DNA of 47,169 bases from Gammaproteobacteria bacterium (GTDB lineage: Bacteria > Pseudomonadota > Gammaproteobacteria > Xanthomonadales > SZUA-36), in assembly GCA_024275935.1 (NCBI GenBank), contig JAJRYF010000119.1, positions 1 through 47,169 of the forward strand. The letters run 5' to 3'. A program made the translations under genes and the position numbers. Under the pieces are notes generated by a model. It was not told where the DNA came from and ran no database searches. It saw only the letters and a program-made list of their open reading frames with translations. This document shows, one piece after another, positions 7,725-17,176 of this stretch (its first letter is position 1; each line of letters starts with the position of its first letter).

Positions 7725-8860
7725 GGCAGCAGGTCGAGCACGGCTGCGACTGCCCGATTGCTGGCATTTTGGCGTAATTGCTGGTGGATTAGTTTAAATT
7801 CGGCTTGGACAATCTGCTGCTTCCGTGGGTCTTCCAGCCAGGCTAATATCTCCTTAGCCATGGCTCCCGGGTTAGCATCACTCTGCAGCAACTCTGGTAC
7901 TAACTTCTTCTTGGCAAGAATATTCGGTAGAGAGAAATATTTGCTTTTTACCAGCTTGAAGGTTTTGGCAATGGCATAGGTAAGCCCGGCTAATTTGTAG
8001 CACACAACCATTGGCCTGCCGATTAGCAGGGTTTCCAGACTGGCGGTACCAGAGGCGACTAAAACCACTTCGCTAGCGGTTACCACTGCGCGCATTTTGC
8101 CGGTAAAGCAATGTACCGGTAAATCTGCTGGTACGCTCTTAATGAACTCCTGATATAGCCGTGGGTTGGCCAGTGCCACCAGGAAGCGGCACTCAGGGTG
8201 CTTGGAGTGGATTATTCTAGCGGCTGCCAACATATCCTTGCCTAACCTGGATACCTCGCTCTCACGGCTACCTGGCAAGATGGCAATATGGCGATATTCT
8301 GGAGCTAGCTGTAACTCGGCAAGCGCAGTGGCGGAATTATTTTCTAAGGCAATATCATCTGCCATTGGGTGACCAACAAAACGGGCATCAATTCCGTGGT
8401 CTTTAAAGAAAGCCGGCTCAAACGGGAACAGAGTTAGGATTCTATCAACGGATTTATGTATTTTTCTGGCTCGTGACTGCCTCCAAGCCCACACTGACGG
8501 GCTGACATAGTGCACTATCGGGATACCCCGCGCTTTTAATTTACGCTCAAGCCCGAGGTTAAAGTCCGGGGCATCGATGCCAATAAATAGATCTGGAGGG
8601 GTTTGTAGTAATTTGGCCAATAACTGCTTGCGTAGTTTCCATATTCTGGGTAGGTGGCGTAAAACCTCGGCCAGACCCATTACCGCCAGCTCAGAGCTAT
8701 TGAACCAGACTTCACAACCAGCAGCGCGCATTTCTGGTCCGGCAACCCCGACAATTTGGCAGTCCGGGTATTGTTGTTTTAATTCACGGATTAACCCGGC
8801 AGCCAGTTGGTCACCGGAAGATTCCCCAGCCACCATAGCAACCCGGATTGGCCTGTTCAT
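7721..8860 (-). CDS. lpxB: Lipid-A-disaccharide synthase
   Basis: LpxB is a peripheral inner-membrane GT-B glycosyltransferase (family GT19). It joins UDP-diacylglucosamine and lipid X to form the lipid A disaccharide. The 379-residue length is typical. The N-terminal [14 protein letters not shown] motif, [23 protein letters not shown] and the LPGSRESEV phosphate-binding motif are all present. It overlaps lpxA upstream and rnhB downstream, consistent with tight co-translation in the lpxD-fabZ-lpxA-lpxB-rnhB run. Confidence 0.97.
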   Translation of the reverse strand: MNRPIRVAMVAGESSGDQLAAGLIRELKQQYPDCQIVGVAGPEMRAAGCEVWFNSSELAVMGLAEVLRHLPRIWKLRKQLLAKLLQTPPDLFIGIDAPDFNLGLERKLKARGIPIVHYVSPSVWAWRQSRARKIHKSVDRILTLFPFEPAFFKDHGIDARFVGHPMADDIALENNSATALAELQLAPEYRHIAILPGSRESEVSRLGKDMLAAARIIHSKHPECRFLVALANPRLYQEFIKSVPADLPVHCFTGKMRAVVTASEVVLVASGTASLETLLIGRPMVVCYKLAGLTYAIAKTFKLVKSKYFSLPNILAKKKLVPELLQSDANPGAMAKEILAWLEDPRKQQIVQAEFKLIHQQLRQNASNRAVAAVLDLLP

Positions 8861-9639
8861 CAGCGAATAATAGGGCGGTTGGTGGTTTCCAGAAAGTCCA
8901 CTAAGAGTTTGATTTCAGGTGAATTTTCGGCCATCTTAATAAGTTCGGCGCGGGCATCCTCCAGACGCAACTCAGAGCGATACAGAATTCTGTAGGCTCG
9001 ACGTACTTGCTGTATTTGTTCAGGCGTATACCCCCGTCGCCGCAGGCCTTCAGCATTAATGCCCTTGGTGGAAGCTTTTTCGCCAGAGACAACTACAAAG
9101 GGTGGAATGCTTTGGTTTACATGCGAAGCAAATGAGGTAAAGCTATGTTCGCCAACTGAGCAAAATTGGTGAATCAATGAGTAACCGGAAATAATCGCCC
9201 AATCACCTACCCGTACATGGCCTGCCAGGGCGGCATTATTTGCCATTATGATATGGTCGCCAAGTAAGCAGTCATGAGCTATATGTACTCCGGCCATAAT
9301 CCAGTTGTCATTGCCGATGCGAGTTATGCCTCCGTCTTGAGATGTGCCTCGGCTGAAAGTACAGGACTCTCGAATAGTGTTGTCATCACCGATAATTAGC
9401 TCGGTATCTTCACCGGTATATTTTTTATCTTGTGGCTCCTCGCCAATGGAGGAGAATTGGAAAAAGCGGTTGTTCTTACCAATGGTGGTGCGCCCGGTGA
9501 TGACCACATGCGGCCCGACCCTGCTGCCTGAATCGATTTTAACTTTGGATTCTATAATGCTGTAAGCACCAACTTCTACATCGTCAGCTAGTTCTGCGGC
9601 GGAGTCAATAAGGGCAGTTGGGTGAATTTTTGCAGCCAT
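8860..9639 (-). CDS. lpxA: UDP-N-acetylglucosamine acyltransferase
   Basis: LpxA performs the first step of lipid A synthesis, transferring a hydroxyacyl chain from ACP to the 3-OH of UDP-GlcNAc in the cytosol. The 259-residue protein shows hexapeptide repeats forming a left-handed beta-helix through about residue 190 and a helical C-terminal region. The catalytic histidine lies in HIAHDCLLGDH. The length is near the usual 255-262 residues. It sits two bases after fabZ and touches the lpxB start, so the genes form one transcript. Confidence 0.97.
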   Translation of the reverse strand: MAAKIHPTALIDSAAELADDVEVGAYSIIESKVKIDSGSRVGPHVVITGRTTIGKNNRFFQFSSIGEEPQDKKYTGEDTELIIGDDNTIRESCTFSRGTSQDGGITRIGNDNWIMAGVHIAHDCLLGDHIIMANNAALAGHVRVGDWAIISGYSLIHQFCSVGEHSFTSFASHVNQSIPPFVVVSGEKASTKGINAEGLRRRGYTPEQIQQVRRAYRILYRSELRLEDARAELIKMAENSPEIKLLVDFLETTNRPIIR

Positions 9640-9641
9640 GC

Positions 9642-10097
9642 TTAGCCCCTAGCTTCGGCGCTGAGAATATCAGCGCTAGCCACTAACTTGCCATCAACAA
9701 AGGCTTCACAGCTAAATAGTCCCATATTTCGCATAATTCGTTTTTGCGTGGCGACCATAACTAATTGGTCACCGGGAGTGACAATTTGTTTGAACCTGGC
9801 GTTATCCACTTTGACCATGTAGATTACCTTGCCCTGTTCGCTGGTTCGGTTTTCCAGGTTTGCCAGAACCCCAGCGACCTGCGCCATAGCCTCGATAATA
9901 AGCACCCCTGGCATCACTGGATGATCAGGAAAATGGCCTTGAAAGAAAGGTTCGTTATGGGTAACATTTTTTATCCCGGTAGCTGTGGGATGTTCGCCTG
10001 TCTGGTAGTCGATTACCCGGTCTACCAGTAAGAACGGATACCGGTGTGGCAGTAGTTCTTTAATTCTTTCAATAGTTATCACTTTAAAATCTGACAT
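9642..10097 (-). CDS. fabZ: 3-hydroxyacyl-ACP dehydratase FabZ
   Basis: FabZ dehydrates 3-hydroxyacyl-ACP in fatty-acid elongation and competes with LpxA/LpxD for the same hydroxyacyl-ACP pool, which explains its place between them. The 151-residue hot-dog-fold protein carries GHFPDHPVMPGVLIIEAMAQ with the catalytic His and, further on, Glu. LLPHRYPFLLVDRV near the N-terminus is the family signature. Gaps of two bases on each side place it in the lpxD-fabZ-lpxA-lpxB operon. Confidence 0.97.
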   Translation of the reverse strand: MSDFKVITIERIKELLPHRYPFLLVDRVIDYQTGEHPTATGIKNVTHNEPFFQGHFPDHPVMPGVLIIEAMAQVAGVLANLENRTSEQGKVIYMVKVDNARFKQIVTPGDQLVMVATQKRIMRNMGLFSCEAFVDGKLVASADILSAEARG

Positions 10098-10099
10098 TC

Positions 10100-11053
10100 T
10101 TAGCCTCTTAATTTTCTAATAGTTTTATCAAGTCTGCGTAGCCTGGCCAAATTTCGCCGCCACTCGGTATGTGGCTGAGCCTCTACACCGGAGCCATAAT
10201 GCCCCGCTTCTTTGATCGACTGGGTAACCATGCTCATAGCAGTTATTGTAACCTTATCGGCAATTTCAATGTGACCGCCAATCCCGCTGGCGCCTGCAAT
10301 CATACAGTAACTGCCGATGCGGGTGCTGCCCGCAATGCCAACGCAGCCAGCAATTGCCGTGTGTGCCCCAATATGGACATTGTGGGCTACCTGTACCAGA
10401 TTATCTAATCGCACATCGACTTCCAGAACTGTGTCTTCCAGAGCGCCTCTATCTATAGTGCTATTAGCGCCTATTTCACAATCGTCGCCAATTCTAACAC
10501 TACCCAGTTGTGGGACTTTGATCCAGTGATCCTGATCAAAGGCCAGCCCAAAGCCATCGGCGCCAATAACTACGCCAGGGTGAATGATAACCCGCTGACC
10601 GATTTGTACACCTTGGCACAGGGTTACATTTGCGCCGATCCTGCAATCTGCACCAATGCTAACACCGGCCTCTACTACGGTGCCTGCGCCGATGCTGGCA
10701 GTTGCGTGGATGTCCGTATCCGGCGCTACAATTGCGCGCGGGTGGATTAGTGGCTTGCCGCTTTGGACACAGGTAAATAGTTTGGCAATTTTGGCGTAGG
10801 CAAGGTACGGGTCAGCACTTATTAGGCAGGCTCCATGATAAGTCTCAAGGTCTTTGGCTTGGAGTATAACTATACCGGCCTGGGTAACATTAAGATCGTT
10901 TAGGTAGGCTGGGTTGGCGAAGAAGCTAAGCGCATCTGCAGTGGCGTTTTTAAGCGTAGCCAGATGCACTACTTTGGTTTGTGGCTCACCCCGCAGCTCC
11001 AGCGAGAACTGCGTAGCTAGCTCTTGCAGGGTAAAAGATTTATTTTCAATCAC
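10100..11053 (-). CDS. lpxD: UDP-3-O-acylglucosamine N-acyltransferase
   Basis: LpxD adds the second hydroxyacyl chain to UDP-3-O-acyl-glucosamine. An N-terminal uridine-binding domain (about residues 1-100) precedes hexapeptide repeats that form a left-handed beta-helix, and the catalytic histidine is in VAHNVHIG. At 317 residues it is slightly shorter than the E. coli protein (341), mainly at the C-terminus, which ends in a short basic helix. The start overlaps the skp stop by four bases, and fabZ follows after two bases. Confidence 0.96.
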   Translation of the reverse strand: MIENKSFTLQELATQFSLELRGEPQTKVVHLATLKNATADALSFFANPAYLNDLNVTQAGIVILQAKDLETYHGACLISADPYLAYAKIAKLFTCVQSGKPLIHPRAIVAPDTDIHATASIGAGTVVEAGVSIGADCRIGANVTLCQGVQIGQRVIIHPGVVIGADGFGLAFDQDHWIKVPQLGSVRIGDDCEIGANSTIDRGALEDTVLEVDVRLDNLVQVAHNVHIGAHTAIAGCVGIAGSTRIGSYCMIAGASGIGGHIEIADKVTITAMSMVTQSIKEAGHYGSGVEAQPHTEWRRNLARLRRLDKTIRKLRG

Positions 11054-11592
11054 CGGTTGGCTTGCTCTAGTCGGTCGGCATCGTACTCATGGCGTAGTTG
11101 CTTAAGAACTACATTGGTTAGGTCAATTTTTTGACTATGATAAAGAACGACAGGGTCGGTGATTATCAGGTCATAGCCCTGTCGTTGGGAAACCTCACGG
11201 ATTGCTAGTTCCAAAGTTTCTCTAACTGCTAAGGCGTTGCCGCTAAGTCGGAAATTTATTTCTTCGATTAAATCTTCTTTACGCCGGTCAATAGCGCGTG
11301 TCAGGCTACGAATGTCTCTCTCCAATTGGGCCTTGGTGGCATCGTCTAGCGGCCCGCCAATCCGTTCATGCATGGCTGCCAAGCGTTGCTCATCTGCCTG
11401 AACTGCATCATTTCGTGGTCGAAATTCACGATCGATTGCATCCCTTCCAGCAATTACCTGGGGGGCGCTATCGAGCACCATTTTCATGTCCACATAGCCA
11501 ATTTTCTGAGGGTTTACGGGTTGCTGGGCATAGGCGAAGCTGGATGTCAGTAACCCAATTACTAAAAGTAGCTTTGTTAATACTTCAGCCAA
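11050..11592 (-). CDS. skp: Periplasmic chaperone Skp/OmpH family
   Basis: Skp is a trimeric periplasmic holdase that escorts unfolded outer-membrane proteins to the BAM complex. The 180-residue precursor has a signal peptide ending near SFAYAQQ. A strand then leads into a long charged helical-hairpin region (about residues 60-130), the tentacle-forming part of the family, and a C-terminal strand region follows. It lies between bamA and lpxD, the usual position, with 15 bases after bamA and a four-base overlap with lpxD. Confidence 0.9.
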   Translation of the reverse strand: MAEVLTKLLLVIGLLTSSFAYAQQPVNPQKIGYVDMKMVLDSAPQVIAGRDAIDREFRPRNDAVQADEQRLAAMHERIGGPLDDATKAQLERDIRSLTRAIDRRKEDLIEEINFRLSGNALAVRETLELAIREVSQRQGYDLIITDPVVLYHSQKIDLTNVVLKQLRHEYDADRLEQANR

Positions 11593-11607
11593 TAGTCATC
11601 CTCGGAT

Positions 11608-14064
11608 CTAGAAATTGCCGCCAAAAAGGAATTGCAAGGACTCTGTATCATCCCCTGGTTCTGTGATTAGGGGGCTAACCAGGTTAATCACAATCGGTCC
11701 TACCGGTGCCTGCCAAGTTATGGAAAGTCCCGCAGATGCCCGGAGCTTGCCAGCATCCCAGGCACTAATGTTTTCATAAACATTGCCCACATCCACAAAT
11801 AGTGCAAGCCGGGTTCCGCCACGACCACCGAGGAAAGGCGTTGGGAAGGCTAGCTCCAGTGAGCCGGTAGTTTTGAAATCACCACCTATTGCTCGACAGG
11901 ACTGATCCTTTGGCCCTAATGTATTGGTTCTAAAGCCACGCACATCGCGTACCCCGCCAGCGTAGAATTGCTCCCAGAATGGCAGCCCGGTATCCAGGGT
12001 TACCACATCACTTATATCGCAGTTACCATTAATTACTTCAGGTGGGGCAGGTGGGGGCAGCCCATCGTCGTAATTATCGTAGGAGTCACCGTAGGCGATA
12101 TTGCCCTTGACCGCAAACACCAAAGAGCGTCCAACTGGTACATATTTGGCGAATTTATAGAACAACTTATAGTATTCCCTAGTGCTTCCAGGTATAGAGA
12201 CTTCCATGCTCAGGCGATGGAGTGAGCCGCGATTTGGGTTAAGGAAGTGGTCGCGTGAATCTCGAGACCAGCTGAAATCTCCCTGTAGGGTATTGAGCTC
12301 CCGTTCAGCTTCCGTGAGTATACCGTCGCCATTTGCATCCAGAGAAGATGATAAGGGGTCGCCAGGGATTGGTACGGTGCCGTATTCAAGACAGGTCTCG
12401 TCAGGCTCTGGATTTAGAGGATTTATGCACGCACGGCCGCCGATATTAATACTGGTCATACGCCCGGATAAGCCGGCACCTATAAAGTCAACCTCAGATA
12501 TCGGAAACCCGAAGTTCATTCCTAAAGAGAGCTCGCTAGAGGTGAAGTTGGAGACACCGGGAATATTGGCTCCGCCCTGGTTATAGCTGCTGTAACGGAG
12601 GGAAAAGCCTCGACTAATACCATCATCGGTCCAGTAAGGGTTAGTGTAAGAAAGGTTTATTTGGCTAATAATCCGGCTAGCACTTAGAGATATGCCAACT
12701 TTCTTGCCACTACCAATAAAGTTATCCTGATTTACAGATAGTGAGAGAATCAGCCCCTGGTACTGTGAGTAGCCAAGGCCGGCTGAGAAACTTCCTGAGG
12801 GCCGTTCTTTAAGTTTAACAATTATATCTACCTGGTCTTCTGTACCCGGCACCTGAGGGGTATCAATTTCTACTTCATCAAAAAAAGATAAGCGCATCAG
12901 GCGTACTTTGGTACGGTCAATGGCAGCCTGTGAAAACCAGGCTCCTTCGAACTGCCTTAACTCGCGGCGTAATACTTCATCCTTGGTTGATGTGTTGCCG
13001 GAGAATAGTACCCGGCGGACATAGACTCGTTTGCCCGGGTCGATGAAATAAGTAATGTCTACAGTGCGGTTTTCTTTATCTATCTCAGGTGAGGGTACGA
13101 CATTGGAAAAGGCATAGCCAACATTGGAAAGGATGGCGGTGATGTTTTCTACACTTTTCTCCATCATTCCGCGAGAGAAGGTCTCCCCCGGGTCAGTCAT
13201 TACCAGTCGTCTCAGGGTTTGTTCCTGGATTACCATTTCTCCGGCCATGCGAATTTCGTTAACCGTGTAAGGCTCACCCTCATGAATGTTAGCGGTGATA
13301 TAAATATCTTGTTTATTTGGACTGATGGAAACCTGGGTGGATTCAATGTCAAAATCTACATAGCCACGATCTTGATAGTAAGAACGCAGTTTTTCCATAT
13401 CCCCACTCAGTTTCTCACGTGAATACTGGTCATCTTTAGTCCAAAAATTAAACCAGCCATCGGGCTTGGTTTCAAAATTCTCACGCAGCTCTTTCTCACT
13501 GAAAACCGTGTTGCCGATTACATTAAGATGGCGAACTCGGGCATTATCTCCCTCATCTATGGTGATGCTGACACGCACCCGATTACGCTCTAATTGGCTG
13601 GTGGTAGCGGATAATTTAGCAGCGTATTTACCTTGCGAGTAATACTGGCGAACTAACTCCTGTTCTACTCTGTCGAGTGAAAGTTGATTGAAGGTATCGC
13701 CCTCGGCCAGCCCAATTTCTGCTAGTGCCAGCATTAAATCTTCGGTTTTTAGTGCTTTGTTACCACTAAGAGAGATTTTTGATATGGCCGGTCGCTCCTG
13801 AACTTTTATCACCAGGATATTGCCTTCACGCGCCATCTGAATGTCACTGAAAAAACCAGTTTTATAGAGTTCTCTAATAGCCGAGCGGGTCTTAGCGTCA
13901 GTCAAGCGATCTCCAGTTTCCAGAGGAAGGTAATTAAATACCGTGCCTGCAGTTATCCGCTGTAGACCGTCGATTCTAATATCGCTGATCAGAAAGTCTG
14001 TTTTAGCCCATAGTTGGGTGCTTAGCAGGAGTAAACAGAGTAATTGAATAGTTATTTTTTTCAT
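11608..14064 (-). CDS. bamA: Outer membrane protein assembly factor BamA
   Basis: BamA inserts beta-barrel proteins into the outer membrane. The 818-residue precursor has a signal peptide (cleavage near LWAKTD), five POTRA domains (about 22-425) and a C-terminal 16-strand barrel with VRGF (708-711) in loop 6. It ends in phenylalanine in the terminal beta-signal. It is oddly rich in loop features. Residues 576-587, DANGDGILTEAE, match every ligand position of an EF-hand calcium loop. Two cysteine pairs (546/558 and 682/723) lie in loops predicted to be extracellular. It follows rseP by 33 bases and precedes skp, the canonical order. Confidence 0.97.
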   Translation of the reverse strand: MKKITIQLLCLLLLSTQLWAKTDFLISDIRIDGLQRITAGTVFNYLPLETGDRLTDAKTRSAIRELYKTGFFSDIQMAREGNILVIKVQERPAISKISLSGNKALKTEDLMLALAEIGLAEGDTFNQLSLDRVEQELVRQYYSQGKYAAKLSATTSQLERNRVRVSITIDEGDNARVRHLNVIGNTVFSEKELRENFETKPDGWFNFWTKDDQYSREKLSGDMEKLRSYYQDRGYVDFDIESTQVSISPNKQDIYITANIHEGEPYTVNEIRMAGEMVIQEQTLRRLVMTDPGETFSRGMMEKSVENITAILSNVGYAFSNVVPSPEIDKENRTVDITYFIDPGKRVYVRRVLFSGNTSTKDEVLRRELRQFEGAWFSQAAIDRTKVRLMRLSFFDEVEIDTPQVPGTEDQVDIIVKLKERPSGSFSAGLGYSQYQGLILSLSVNQDNFIGSGKKVGISLSASRIISQINLSYTNPYWTDDGISRGFSLRYSSYNQGGANIPGVSNFTSSELSLGMNFGFPISEVDFIGAGLSGRMTSINIGGRACINPLNPEPDETCLEYGTVPIPGDPLSSSLDANGDGILTEAERELNTLQGDFSWSRDSRDHFLNPNRGSLHRLSMEVSIPGSTREYYKLFYKFAKYVPVGRSLVFAVKGNIAYGDSYDNYDDGLPPPAPPEVINGNCDISDVVTLDTGLPFWEQFYAGGVRDVRGFRTNTLGPKDQSCRAIGGDFKTTGSLELAFPTPFLGGRGGTRLALFVDVGNVYENISAWDAGKLRASAGLSITWQAPVGPIVINLVSPLITEPGDDTESLQFLFGGNF

Positions 14065-14097
14065 AAATTTATTTTAAGTTGAGCCAAGAGTTAAAGT

Positions 14098-15471
14098 CTA
14101 ACCAAGTAGCCGTAAAATATCGTTAAAAAAGGCCAGTCCCATAAGACCAAGCAGCATAAATAAACCTAAGTACTGACCAGCAATCTGAGTTTTCTCAGAC
14201 ACCGGGCTGCCTTTGATCGCCTCAGCTAGGTAATACATCAGGTGACCACCGTCCAGCACCGGTATCGGCAGCAGGTTTAATATCCCTAAGCTTAAACTGA
14301 TCAGGCCAAGAAAGAATAAAAATGAACTGAGGCCCATTTTGGCAGACTGGTTTGCTACCTGCGCTATGGTTATAGGCCCGGAGATATTCTGTAAAGATGC
14401 TTTGCCAACCAGCATTCGCACTAACATGCCTAGTGTAGTGGTAGTTAAGCGCCATGATTCTGAGGCTGCATTACTAAATGCCTCAATGGGAGGGTATCGC
14501 AACTGAATCCAGAGCTGACTGAGTAGTTGCTGTTGTTCGGCGCTTAGGGGGATTGCGGAAACACCAATTACCAGTCGCTCTGGACCGGAGTCTGAAGACA
14601 AAACGGGCTGAATTAAAACCCCCTGTTGCTGACCCTCGCGGCGGATCTGGATTGCCAAAGCCTTGTCAGCTGAGCCGTATTTAGCGATTAAGGGGCCAAT
14701 ATAGGCCCAGTCACTAACTTCCTGCCCAGCTACGCTGAGGATTACATCGCCTTGACGCAACCCAGCTGCGGCTGCGGGAGAGCCTGGGCTAACCTGGTCT
14801 ATTATCGGTGGAAGCTGCGGCCGCCACGGTATCAGGCCAATATCTGCCAGCAGGTTTTGTTCCTCAAATGAGTCATCAAGTTTGCTTAGGGGTAGAATAT
14901 AGGTAGATTCAAGCCCGCTGGCATCGCTGACAGTTACCGGAATATCACGCCGATCCAGCGCTGGGCCCACCAGTGCCAAGCGTGCATGTGAGAGGGTTTT
15001 GATGGCGGTGCCATCGACTTGGATAATGGTGTCGCCAGGATGGATTCCGGCAGTGGCGCTGATACCCTCAACTTTACCAATTAGTGGTCTAAGTTCAGGA
15101 ATCCCAACCATATACATTACCCAAAACGCAATTACCGCCAGAACCAGGTTGAAAATTGGTCCGGCCGCTATGATAGCGGTTCGTTGCCCGAGAGTTTTAC
15201 GATTAAATGCGTACTCTAGCTCAGTCGCTGGAATCTCGCCCTCCCGTTCATCCAGCATTTTGATATACCCACCAAGGGGTATAGCTGCAATTATATATTC
15301 AGTGCCATCTTTAGCTTTTCTGGACCACAGCGCTTTTCCAAAACCCACAGAAAAGCGTAATACTTTAACTCCCATTTTCCGAGCCATCCAGTAGTGCCCG
15401 TACTCATGAAAGGTAACAAGTATTCCCAAGGCTACTATCAGCCAAAGTATTGAACCAAAAAAATCCGCCAT
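14098..15471 (-). CDS. rseP: RIP metalloprotease RseP (site-2 protease)
   Basis: RseP is an inner-membrane zinc protease that cleaves anti-sigma factor RseA after DegS, releasing sigma-E, and also clears signal peptides. The 457-residue protein has the zinc motif HEYGH in FHEYGHYWMAR and the third ligand region in PIPVLDGGHLMYY. Two PDZ domains lie between them (about residues 115-200 and 220-300). Its position before bamA, itself a sigma-E target in E. coli, is standard. Its usual upstream neighbour dxr is missing; instead a 112-base gap separates it from cdsA. Confidence 0.96.
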   Translation of the reverse strand: MADFFGSILWLIVALGILVTFHEYGHYWMARKMGVKVLRFSVGFGKALWSRKAKDGTEYIIAAIPLGGYIKMLDEREGEIPATELEYAFNRKTLGQRTAIIAAGPIFNLVLAVIAFWVMYMVGIPELRPLIGKVEGISATAGIHPGDTIIQVDGTAIKTLSHARLALVGPALDRRDIPVTVSDASGLESTYILPLSKLDDSFEEQNLLADIGLIPWRPQLPPIIDQVSPGSPAAAAGLRQGDVILSVAGQEVSDWAYIGPLIAKYGSADKALAIQIRREGQQQGVLIQPVLSSDSGPERLVIGVSAIPLSAEQQQLLSQLWIQLRYPPIEAFSNAASESWRLTTTTLGMLVRMLVGKASLQNISGPITIAQVANQSAKMGLSSFLFFLGLISLSLGILNLLPIPVLDGGHLMYYLAEAIKGSPVSEKTQIAGQYLGLFMLLGLMGLAFFNDILRLLG

Positions 15472-15583
15472 TACATGTACCGTGCGTATTTACGCACACA
15501 ATTCTCTAGTGTGTATTTTACAGTTTTTTGAGACTGAAACCCTAGGTTTTTTACGGATCGTAAAGCTGGGCGGTTAAGTGGGG
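15472..15583 (-). other. Intergenic gap cdsA-rseP where dxr is normally found
   Basis: No ORF is present. The gap holds a 7-bp inverted repeat GTGCGTA/TACGCAC near 15482-15497, AT-rich runs and an ATCC-centred TTACG/CGTAA stem near 15550-15566. On the minus strand, TGTAAAAT could be an extended -10 for rseP, but no convincing -35 is seen. Confidence 0.5.
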
Positions 15584-16441
15584 TTAAAGAGGGCGTGCCC
15601 AGGTTAGCAAAGCCAAGTAAAAAGGGGCGGCAGCTATGGTGCTATCTAGGCGGTCAAGAACCCCCCCGTGACCGGGAAATAGCTGCCCACTATCCTTTAT
15701 ATTGGTGCTTCGTTTATGTAGGCTAACATATAGGTCGCCCCCAACAGATATTATAATTATGACTAGCAACCCAAGTAAAAACAGGTAGTTATAGCTTAGG
15801 TTGAGCGGTGATGCAGAGATAAATATCCAGCTGGCGAGTAAAGAAATAACAATTCCACCAAATAATCCAGCGTAGGTTTTGCCTGGGCTTATTTTGGGAG
15901 CCAGGCGGCGCGCGCCAAACTGTTTTCCTGCCAGATAAGCGCCGACATCAGCAGCCCAGACGAGCATGAACATAGCTAATACCCACCATTCTCCTTGATC
16001 TAAAAAGCGTATGCGGGTGATAGCATACCAGGCGCCTGCCAGTAAGATGATGCTGAAAATGCTACTGATTATGCGGTAACTGACGGCAGGTTTGCCGGCA
16101 ACTGTAGGAGGCTGCCAGTCTATAAGCCGAGTAAAAGCCAGCAGCCAGGCAAACAGAAGAAAGACTAAATGCTCAGGGTTTAGGGTCGGCCCGTTAGCCA
16201 GTTCAGCCATAGAGGTATGGCCGCCACTACTTGCCAGATATAGCAATGCCAACGCTAACACCAACATATATAGCAGCCTGGCTCCGAAATACTGAAAACC
16301 ACATAGGCGTGAATATTCCCAACCCCCGACTAATAAAAGTCCTGCAAACAGTATCGAGAAGCCAGTGGCACTAAGCCCAAAGAGCAGGGCCAGGAACGCT
16401 GGTAGTAGCAACAACGCGGTGATTAGCCGAGTTTTAAACAC
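15584..16441 (-). CDS. cdsA: Phosphatidate cytidylyltransferase CdsA
   Basis: CdsA makes CDP-diacylglycerol from phosphatidate and CTP at the inner membrane. About eight hydrophobic helices are present. The C-terminal family signature is visible in DLYVSLHKRSTNIKDSG and GHGGVLDRLDS, and the Mg/CTP region in DVGAYLAGKQFG and KISPGKTYAG. I chose the GTG at 16441, which gives 285 residues, the same length as E. coli CdsA, and overlaps the uppS stop by eight bases. A longer in-frame start at 16534 would add 31 residues read inside uppS and is unlikely. Confidence 0.93.
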   Translation of the reverse strand: MFKTRLITALLLLPAFLALLFGLSATGFSILFAGLLLVGGWEYSRLCGFQYFGARLLYMLVLALALLYLASSGGHTSMAELANGPTLNPEHLVFLLFAWLLAFTRLIDWQPPTVAGKPAVSYRIISSIFSIILLAGAWYAITRIRFLDQGEWWVLAMFMLVWAADVGAYLAGKQFGARRLAPKISPGKTYAGLFGGIVISLLASWIFISASPLNLSYNYLFLLGLLVIIIISVGGDLYVSLHKRSTNIKDSGQLFPGHGGVLDRLDSTIAAAPFYLALLTWARPL

Positions 16442-17174
16442 TATATGTAGACCTGGCTGCCTGTAGCGGGGTGCGGCCAAAGCGTCGTTGCCTGCGGCTA
16501 TATTCGGCCAAGGCGATATCGATTTCATTGGCATTAAAGTCTGGCCACAGGGTATCGGTGAAATAGATTTCGCTATAGGCTAGTTGCCATAGGAGGAAGT
16601 TACTCAGGCGTTGCTCTCCGCCACTACGGATTAACAAGTCCGGCATGGAGTACCCTGCCGATGATAATGCCCGAGAGAAGCGCTGCTCATCAATATCCTC
16701 AGCACGCAATTCGCCGGCGGCAACCGCGGATGCCAGTTTGCGACTTGCTTGAACGATATCCCAGCGACCGCCATAGTTGATGGCAACGTTCAATTGTAAG
16801 CGTTGATTATTTTGAGTTAACTCTTCCACTCGTAGCATTTCTTGTTGCAGACTCACAGAGAATCTGGAGCGTTCCCCGATAAAGGTTATGCAGATATTGT
16901 TTTTATGTAGTTCATTGGCTTCTTTACGCAGCGCTCGCTTGAATAAGTCTAGCAATAACTTGACCTCAGTTACGGGTCTTTGCCAATTTTCACTGCTAAA
17001 TGCGAATATGGTTAATTCTGGTAGGTTGATTTGGGCACAATGCTCAACTACTTTGCGCAATGCCTTGCGCCCGGCTCGATGCCCAAGCCCCCTGGGCTGG
17101 CCTTGTCTGGCGACCCAGCGCCCATTGCCATCCATGATGATGGCCAGATGTTTTGGCAGAGTACTATCTCGCAT
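16434..17174 (-). CDS. uppS: Isoprenyl (undecaprenyl) diphosphate synthase
   Basis: UppS is a cytosolic cis-prenyltransferase that extends farnesyl diphosphate to undecaprenyl diphosphate, the carrier for peptidoglycan and O-antigen. The 246-residue protein has the catalytic Asp15 in IIMDGNGRW, the FAFSSENWQRP motif, and the C-terminal DLLIRSGGEQRLSNFLLWQ signature with the SEIYFTDTLWPDF region. It sits two bases after frr and overlaps cdsA by eight, so the genes are probably translationally linked. Confidence 0.97.
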   Translation of the reverse strand: MRDSTLPKHLAIIMDGNGRWVARQGQPRGLGHRAGRKALRKVVEHCAQINLPELTIFAFSSENWQRPVTEVKLLLDLFKRALRKEANELHKNNICITFIGERSRFSVSLQQEMLRVEELTQNNQRLQLNVAINYGGRWDIVQASRKLASAVAAGELRAEDIDEQRFSRALSSAGYSMPDLLIRSGGEQRLSNFLLWQLAYSEIYFTDTLWPDFNANEIDIALAEYSRRQRRFGRTPLQAARSTYSV

Positions 17175-17176
17175 CT

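Noticed and set aside
15550-15566. TTACG/CGTAA stem next to T/A-runs as a terminator for cdsA
   Set aside because: The stem is short with a three-base loop; on the cdsA strand the adjacent run is A, not U, so it does not fit a rho-independent terminator.
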